NCBI RefSeq assembly: GCF_037975245.1
Contig: NC_092566.1
Coordinates: 18,759,001-18,823,000 of the forward strand
Direction: 5' to 3'
Length of the DNA stretch: 64,000 bases
Origin: Apostichopus japonicus
Taxonomy: Eukaryota > Echinodermata > Holothuroidea > Aspidochirotida > Stichopodidae
Position numbers and translations under genes: made by a program. Of this stretch, positions 61,201 through 64,000 are shown in pieces. Below the pieces are notes generated by a model. That model was not told the origin of the DNA, did no database searches, and was given only the letters and a program-made list of their open reading frames with translations. The stretch's first letter is position 1. Every line of letters starts with the position of its first letter.

Positions 61201-63230
61201 TTTTGAAAAGGCAGTAATATGCTAAGTCTAGAACCACCAGCGTTCAAACCCTGTCGAGCACATTATCGATCAGGGCAGAAGCGTTGATCCTTTTCATTAC
61301 CGATAAAAGCCCTCCATGAATGCAAATGCACTCATAAGCATACACAAATAGGGTATAAGAGGTACAACTAAGTTTACAACTTTATTATTGTTTTTTTTTT
61401 TTAAATTATTTAAGGTTTACAGTCTTGTTCAAGGCCAAGGCCCGTCTCACACGACTTTGCAACTGAACCCTGGTCATTGGTAACTTGTTACACCTACACA
61501 CCAAAGTGTGCACAATTCGATCTATCTGTCCTGGGGCACCACAGTGAACCACAACCACGTGTCCCCCGGGGACTTCCCGTAGGGTGCAGCCACAAACCGG
61601 CGCACGCAACTATATTTACAAGTTACCTCGCAACTCCCCATTTACACAACTGTGTGATGAGAGGCAATGGAGATAAAGTGCCTTGCCCAAGGACACAACG
61701 CAATGATCTGGCCAGGACTCGAACCTGTAATCCTTAGATCACAATTCCACTGCCTTAACCACTTGACCAAGACGCCCTCAACTTTGAGGGTCATCCCATG
61801 AATAATTACCTCTGACAACAAGCCAGGGTCTGTGTGAGGCGGAGGAGGTGGGAGGTCAGAAAACAACTTTGAGGGTCTTACCAAGAAGAATTACTTCTGC
61901 GAAAAAGCCAGGGCCTGTGTGGGGGGAAAACTAAATGTTTGTCCTCAATATATAGAGTCAGAGAGTCCTAGATTTGAAGTTTAATTAACACATTTAATAT
62001 GACTTTTTCGTGACATCGCTTTTTCTGTGATTTGTCTGTAGTTCTTTACAAACAATATCACTTAACAACGATCCTGTTGGAAGAAAGCATACAATAAAGA
62101 CATAATTTCGTGTGTAGGCTTCTGAATGGTAGATTCGGAAGGAGAGGGATAGTGACTTTTAGAGAGGGATATTAGGGGCGCAATGCAAGAATATTACCAG
62201 TTAGGCTAGGGTCGCTCGGATTGCATATGTATAGGAGACACTAACTATCGTGGTTTGTAAATACCAACACAAGGAAGTTTTGAAGTAAACAAAATCACTT
62301 TGTTGGTGGAAGTAAGTACTATTATGGTAAACTTGTAATGGTTTAGGGCAACAACATTTTATAAAATGCAAATCCTTTGGAAGCAAGTCCCAAAATGTTG
62401 ACCCTTCCTTCTGGCGACGCTTCTGCCACTTTCTCACTTCCCTTCAAATTATCAATATGTGAGCCAATAATATAAATTATACGCCTGTAATAAACCCAAA
62501 CTGATACTATTTCTCATTAATCATTTCAGATCATCGACTTCTGTGACAATGAAACAACCGACGCCAAGAATTATCATAACGTTGAAGCACCAAACAAGTT
62601 AAATAGAATTTGTGGTTTGAAAAGTTCTTGGGAAGTAATGCGAGAACATTCTGATTTTAAAGGTTAGCTTCCTCATGTATTGAGGTGATGGCATCGCTCA
62701 GTGAATTGCATCGTAACATCACCGTGTACTTACCAATACTTAACAGATTAAAACTTATTAGTGTGTTTCGGCATGTCTTCTTCATTAGTGTAGTCAGTTT
62801 GTACTTACATTAACACGGTTTTAACAATGTCACTCACATGTCTTCTTCATCTTTAGATGACAACAATCCACCTCGAGTCATCTCGAACAGGCAACCGACT
62901 TTCCGCATAACCAGGGTGCTTCCAAGAAGAGTTGTGGTTGTCATGGACACGTCTATCAGCATGCTGGTAAGTAAAACATTAAAGATGACTTACTATAGTG
63001 ACGTTTGTGCTGTAACTAAGAACCTGATTGATATTGGCTAATAAAGTACAACCTGGAGTGTTAACATTGTACAAGATATATAACATGCAGGGCATATGTC
63101 TTCAGGCAAACATGACCACAGACTAGCCAACCTGACTTTCAAAATAATAGAGAAATTAGTCATTTTCCATCAATAACTTCATATAACAAGAGCATTAGCA
63201 TATTATATCATAAGTTTAAGAAAGAAAGAA

Positions 63231-63270
<40 letters not shown>

Positions 63271-63695
63271 CGACAGACATTTAGATGTGATTATTAAAGT
63301 TTGTTTACAATGCCCTGTCCGGTGGGCATGCCCACCGTTATGAAGATAGTGCTTTTGCTTTCAAACTAAAACTGTTAGCAAACTGCTTATCCACTAGAGA
63401 GCCTGTGCAAGAGAATGTGTAAAAGTAAGTTGGCCTGACGTTTCGATGCTTTTACTTTCAACAGAACGATGACCGCAATTACAAGCAAGCTAGTGCAGTG
63501 GCGCATTACATATCAGCTACTATTCTAGATGGCACCTCTCTCGGTCTAATCTCATTTTCGACAAAAGCTAGAATCGACAGTGAAATGAGTTTGATAGCCT
63601 CCGATACCGACAGAGAAGAGATGTTAACTGTTATCAACCAAAATGAGCCCTCTGGGGGGACCTGTATCCAGTGTGGTTTGGAAGAGGCCCTTAAA
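52079..63695 (+). CDS. CLCA: CLCA family protein (calcium-activated chloride channel regulator), 5' part, 7 exons
   Basis: Secreted or surface protein of the CLCA family; known members are self-cleaving zinc metalloprotease-like proteins that modulate calcium-activated chloride channels. Joined exons: 52079-52243, 53043-53334, 55214-55346, 60948-61128, 62530-62662, 62857-62966, 63465-63695 (1245 bp, 415 codons, phases agree throughout). In order: signal peptide (1-20), N-terminal zincin domain with HEWGHFRWG (158-166), cysteine-rich segment (197-275), then VWA domain with DTSIS (332-336) and SGGT (Thr404). The ATG at 52079 is chosen because a hydrophobic signal peptide follows at once and the family N-terminus pattern (E-Y-x-G-L-V-I-G-I) starts at residue 32. 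The C-terminal half lies beyond the window. Confidence 0.94.
52215..52860. repeat. 61 bp minisatellite made from the CLCA exon 1 junction
   Basis: Exon 1 ends gaagacgaacagctcattac acgtatacag. The next nine to ten units carry caagacgagcactcaataca cgtatacag then gtcagacaagtagatattat. The first GTs fall at 52244, 52305, 52366, 52427 and 52488, an exact 61 bp step. Copies have gtcaga where the real donor has gtaaga. Confidence 0.95.
53043..53334 (+). CDS. CLCA: CLCA exon 2: zincin domain, first part
   Basis: Residues 56-152. ASDYLYTATRQRAYFKNVTI and VLPETW are strongly CLCA-like (compare SLYLFEATGKRFYFKNVAI). It ends TELYYGPLG at a split glycine. Acceptor tttcatttcag, donor CTTG|gtaagt. Confidence 0.94.
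53341..53622. repeat. 25 bp minisatellite, 11 units, starting 6 bases after the exon 2 donor
   Basis: Unit caagtatcatcaatacttat gtgct with variants (attattatgtg, attaagcgcg). It lies so close to the donor that the in-frame readthrough adds a spurious tail to the open frame. Confidence 0.94.
53623..55213. other. rest of CLCA intron 2
   Basis: AT-rich, unique, no recognised element. An open frame at 53795-53983 is not recognised. Confidence 0.45.
55214..55346 (+). CDS. CLCA: CLCA exon 3: HExxH metalloprotease motif
   Basis: Residues 153-197. PLFVHEWGHFRWGILNEYA carries the HExxH zinc motif (His158, Glu159, His162). The family pattern HExxHxxxGxxD expects Asp at position 169; here it is Asn. 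The acceptor ctggtaag lacks a strong pyrimidine tract, but the frame and motif leave little doubt. Donor ACCAG|gtctgt. Confidence 0.94.
55755..55893. repeat. TGACTCA-rich array, left part, CLCA intron 3
   Basis: Irregular 12-22 bp units like tagtagtgactcagtactag. Interrupted by the mobile element at 55894. Confidence 0.9.
57300..57652 (-). pseudogene. decayed coding relic inside the 3.6 kb element
   Basis: Minus-strand frames 57351-57626 and 57431-57652 look like one protein broken by frameshifts: ISERPQQYVLLLG in one frame, then EAIDVCFKLFYVLNLNY in the next, then WEFFQKVVYKLPGG in the third. The order CFKxFYVLxxxY then WEFxQKxVYKxPG resembles uncharacterised animal proteins often found with mobile DNA. 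I recall the pattern only and did not search. Not functional as it stands. Confidence 0.45.
58222..58731. mobile_element. possible nested element with imperfect inverted ends
   Basis: gcgaagttcgcca near 58240 and gggcgaacttcgaag near 58703 are inverted, each next to a tagtag/ctacta string. An inner pair (gaaaatcggccac, gtggccgaaattcgc) lies at 58262 and 58490. Limits are approximate. Confidence 0.35.
59485..60890. repeat. TGACTCA-rich array, right part, CLCA intron 3
   Basis: Units like gtagtgactcagtactagta of about 18-22 bp. I estimate 50-60 TGACTCA heptamers. A block of about 180-300 bp (containing atgactaaatagtagtgact and agtgctagtagtaactcagt) is repeated four times. Confidence 0.95.
60948..61128 (+). 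CDS. CLCA: CLCA exon 4: cysteine-rich segment
   Basis: Residues 198-257, starting RCS and including YCSGDSTNGYEEGCVFIP and SGSVMFGY. The cysteine spacing and the S(I/V)MF-x-Y string fit the family between zincin and VWA domains. Acceptor ttccattag, donor GAG|gtaaag. Confidence 0.88.
61391..61776 (-). mobile_element. tRNA-derived SINE, minus strand
   Basis: Read on the minus strand the head GGCGTCTTGGTCAAGTGG is tRNA-like, with box A TGGTCAAGTGG (61769-61759) and a perfect box B GGTTCGAGTCC (61725-61715). The body includes gggcaaggcactttatctcc, a string I associate with SINEs of marine invertebrates. The 3' end is an A-run (T-run at 61391-61402). It is not a tRNA gene: the arms do not pair and an unrelated body follows. 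Confidence 0.75.
61777..61930. repeat. imperfect 88 bp duplication next to the SINE
   Basis: caactttgagggtc, aattacctctg and aagccagggtctgtgtg recur about 88 bases on as caactttgagggtc, aattacttctg and aagccagggcctgtgtg. Confidence 0.75.
61931..62529. other. rest of CLCA intron 4
   Basis: Unique intron leading to the exon 5 acceptor; nothing recognised. Confidence 0.4.
62530..62662 (+). CDS. CLCA: CLCA exon 5
   Basis: Residues 258-301: IIDFCDNET, then NVEAPNKLNRICGLKSSWEV and MREHSDF. EAPNKxNxxCxLxSxWEV is a CLCA signature. Acceptor catttcag, donor AAAG|gttagc, phase 1. Confidence 0.95.
62857..62966 (+). CDS. CLCA: CLCA exon 6: VWA start with MIDAS
   Basis: Residues 302-338. PTFRITRVLPRRVVVVMDTS followed by ISML; DTSIS (332-336) is the DxSxS metal-ion site of VWA domains. 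Acceptor catctttag, donor CTG|gtaagt. Confidence 0.95.
63218..63280. repeat. (GAAA)n-(GACA)n microsatellite, CLCA intron 6
   Basis: About four AAGA steps followed by about twelve GACA steps. Confidence 0.97.
63320..63337. promoter_or_regulatory. 18 bp perfect palindrome
   Basis: CGGTGGGCATGCCCACCG is its own reverse complement. The central GGGCATGCCC fits the p53-family half-site RRRCWWGYYY. One half-site only; function is not shown. Confidence 0.3.
63465..63695 (+). CDS. CLCA: CLCA exon 7: VWA domain, continued
   Basis: Residues 339-415. Helix AVAHYISATI, strand SLGLISFSTKA, and EPSGGTCIQCGLEEAL with MIDAS Thr404. Acceptor tttcaacag, donor AAA|gtaata. The next exon is outside the window. 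Confidence 0.94.
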
Positions 63696-64000
63696 GTAAT
63701 ACTTTACTATCATACACTATTATATCATTCCGATCATCCTTATCGTTGTTCTCTATAGACATAGTCCCCTTCCGCCGTGTACCCAACAACATAACGTCTA
63801 AGCAAGGTATAAAGTTTACATCAGAATTATATACATTTATGTATCTTACTTGTATGTTGCATGTATGTTGCAATCGTACAATGACACTGCAAGGCAACTT
63901 CATCACGCTAGTATGCAAACCATATGCCAACGATTGCTTCCATGCCTATGTGTATATACCTACGATTGCTTCCATGTCGATGTATAGGTAACTTAAAATT
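63696..64000. other. start of CLCA intron 7
   Basis: Intron sequence with a 26-base near-duplication (cgattgcttccatg at 63931 and 63963). No exon seen before the window ends. Confidence 0.5.

Noticed and set aside
61477-61737. 86-codon plus-strand frame
   Set aside because: Lies inside the SINE, opposite to its own direction, with no family resemblance.
61700-61776. tRNA gene on the minus strand
   Set aside because: Box A and box B are present but the acceptor and anticodon arms do not pair, and a SINE body with an A-tail follows.
63746-63991. 81-codon plus frame and 79-codon minus frame in the last intron
   Set aside because: Follow the exon 7 donor; no acceptor and no CLCA continuation (the next part of the VWA domain is absent).

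Overview
The window is nuclear DNA from an animal: AT-rich, intron-rich, with GT-AG introns of hundreds to thousands of bases. A tRNA-derived SINE, a hAT element and the gene content suggest a marine invertebrate, perhaps a deuterostome such as an echinoderm or hemichordate. That placement is inference and rests on little. Gene names rest on reading translated exons against remembered family motifs; no search was run.

Two plus-strand genes are present and both run off the window. The first (4095-38122) is the 3' part of a type I cGMP-dependent protein kinase gene (PRKG1-like): 12 exons whose phases all agree, 429 codons plus a stop, covering most of the second cyclic-nucleotide domain, the linker, the whole AGC kinase domain and the C-tail. 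The second (52079 to beyond 64000) is the 5' part of a CLCA gene (calcium-activated chloride channel regulator): 7 exons, 415 codons, with signal peptide, zincin-like HExxH domain, cysteine-rich segment and the start of the VWA domain. A TATA box lies just upstream.

Most of the rest is tandem repeats. By my addition about 30 kb, nearly half the window, is minisatellite, and almost every large intron and much of the intergenic region carries its own unrelated family (units 18-119 bp). They can produce long open frames in several frames; the 998-codon frame at 5276-8272 is a period-57 artefact, not a gene.

The most striking feature is that three minisatellites (PKG introns 9 and 11, CLCA intron 1) are built from the exon-intron junction itself: each unit copies the last 17-28 bases of the exon plus the 5' splice site, so a real donor is followed by about 10 to 25 look-alike donors.

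Mobile DNA is also readable. A probable solo LTR with a heat-shock-element-like motif and an 870 bp element with inverted ends both sit inside the intron 9 array; each original site can be rebuilt from the array. There is a hAT-type element with a perfect 8 bp target duplication, a 3.6 kb inverted-repeat element inside a TGACTCA-rich array in CLCA intron 3, a tRNA-derived SINE, and a Helitron-like family in several introns.
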